Source: UBA4416 sp035439445
Lineage (GTDB): Bacteria; Bacteroidota; Bacteroidia; B-17B0; Aurantibacillaceae
Assembly: GCA_035439445.1 (NCBI GenBank)
Contig: DAORKG010000003.1
Span: 62,001 to 126,000 of the forward strand
Length of the DNA stretch: 64,000 nucleotides
Direction of reading: 5' to 3'
The notes under the pieces: generated by a model
What the model saw: the letters and a program-made list of their open reading frames with translations, nothing else
What the model was told of the DNA's origin: nothing
Database searches by the model: none
In this document: piece after piece, positions 63,387 through 64,000 of the stretch
Numbering within the stretch: position 1 is the first letter of the stretch
Layout of the letters: each line of letters starts with the position of its first letter
Made by a program: the position numbers and the translations under genes

Positions 63387-63725
63387 TCATTTCAAAAAAT
63401 CCCCATCAATTATCAGCAGCTTAACTCCATCAGCAGAAACAGAGCGATGAGAACTCATATCGTCAGAAACCACATAAGACATCCCTTTGGTTAATTTAGT
63501 TTGCTCACCGCTTTCCAGTTGGGTTACAAAACTTCCTTCCAGGCAATGCACAATATGTCCTTTTTGGCACCAGTGGTCGGCCAAATACCCTGCGCTATAT
63601 TCTACTATTCTAATGCGTAATCCATCTAACTGAATGGTTCGCCAGTACGAAGTTCCGGTTTCACCTTTATGCTCTACTCTTTCAATAGCCGACCAATCGA
63701 TGGTACTAAATAATATATTGCTCAT
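63387..63725 (-). CDS. Small cupin-fold protein (DHCW-motif type)
   Basis: About 112 residues from ATG 63725 (a TTG at 63749 in the same frame is less likely). A single cupin barrel is suggested by the metal-like segment LADHWCQKGHIVHCLEGSF with His and Cys residues, followed by GEQTKLTKGMSYVVSDD and a closing VKLLIIDGDF. Matches the small DHCW-motif cupins of unknown substrate. It is transcribed toward the HEPN gene and lies outside the accessory module. Confidence 0.75.
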   Translation of the reverse strand: MSNILFSTIDWSAIERVEHKGETGTSYWRTIQLDGLRIRIVEYSAGYLADHWCQKGHIVHCLEGSFVTQLESGEQTKLTKGMSYVVSDDMSSHRSVSADGVKLLIIDGDFLK

Positions 63726-63848
63726 GTTTAGCGGGTTAAAATGATACAACTAATTAATGAATTTTATTTGAATAAAAACAGCTTAACTGATTTATAAGAA
63801 ATAATTCATTTGCATTTTATTATCAAAACAATATCTTTATAAGAGTTT

Positions 63849-64000
63849 ATGACTTTAGAAGAAACCAAAAACTATAACTATTCAAAAGAAATAGTTACAA
63901 ATACTATAAGGTTACGTCTTTTAGATAATGGTATCATTCATTATACCTATCTGCCAAATGTTGAAGTAGATGATATACAACACCAAATAAATCATGAAGC
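63849..64000 (+). CDS. Hypothetical protein, 5' part only
   Basis: Only about 50 codons from ATG 63849 lie in the window. The sequence (RLRLLDNGIIHYTYLPNVEVD) looks like a beta-strand-turn start of a small STAS-like or stand-alone domain seen in many Bacteroidota hypothetical proteins, but it is too short to assign. No stop before the window edge. Confidence 0.45.
   Translation, partial: MTLEETKNYNYSKEIVTNTIRLRLLDNGIIHYTYLPNVEVDDIQHQINHE

Overview
The window looks like the chromosome of an AT-rich member of the Bacteroidota. The signs are a C-terminal type IX secretion sorting domain, a GldM-type motor protein, DUF5606 and DUF6340 family proteins, promoter -7 boxes of the TAnnTTTG type, almost no Shine-Dalgarno sequences, and a dcw cluster with an FtsL-like protein and a PASTA-tailed FtsI. 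I cannot place it more finely. No tRNA, rRNA, CRISPR array, complete IS or prophage was seen.

Layout. 1-2107: 3'-truncated accessory gene joining an HD-type domain to an Hsp90/GHKL ATPase module, a conflict-system type architecture. 2190-5857: class I ribonucleotide reductase (nrdB then nrdA, minus strand). 6396-21894: housekeeping and envelope genes (DUF5606 protein, M3 peptidase, AsmA-like protein with a damaged start, membrane proteins, a propeller/beta-barrel outer-membrane protein, a metallo-hydrolase, a thioredoxin-fold DUF255 protein, lysS). 22229-29271: ECF sigma factor, S41 protease, a probable outer-membrane barrel, corA and aspartate kinase. 29414-36412: a solitary gldM, a T9SS-secreted Ig-like protein, and a TPR histidine kinase with its LytTR regulator. 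36470-43775: a tightly packed gatA-lipoprotein-hydrolase-mrp operon, tatA, methylmalonyl-CoA epimerase, a DUF6340 lipoprotein, ispF and an acyltransferase. 44044-60348: a complete dcw cluster in the order mraZ, rsmH, ftsL-like, ftsI, murE, mraY, murD, a free-standing MurD C-terminal-domain paralogue, ftsW, murG, murC, ftsQ, ftsA, ftsZ. 60400-63317: an accessory patch of nested palindromes, a cassette-like lipoprotein gene bracketed by inverted repeats, and a two-gene DUF262 + HEPN module. 63387-64000: a cupin and the start of an unidentified gene.

How it works together. The dcw block makes lipid II (MurE-MraY-MurD-MurG-MurC) and the divisome (FtsL/I/W/Q/A/Z). It is preceded by four 10-bp-phased GTGGT/ATGGG repeats that fit an autoregulatory MraZ site. 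The accessory ends of the window hold putative conflict genes. Short palindromic repeat elements sit in many intergenic gaps, including murC-ftsQ and ftsA-ftsZ.

Most noteworthy: the duplicated stand-alone MurD C-terminal domain inside the dcw cluster; the DUF262/HEPN pair next to a palindrome-rich cassette-like element; the HD-Hsp90 protein at the left edge; an AsmA-like gene whose start codon appears lost by one base; and a gldM gene without gldK/L/N.
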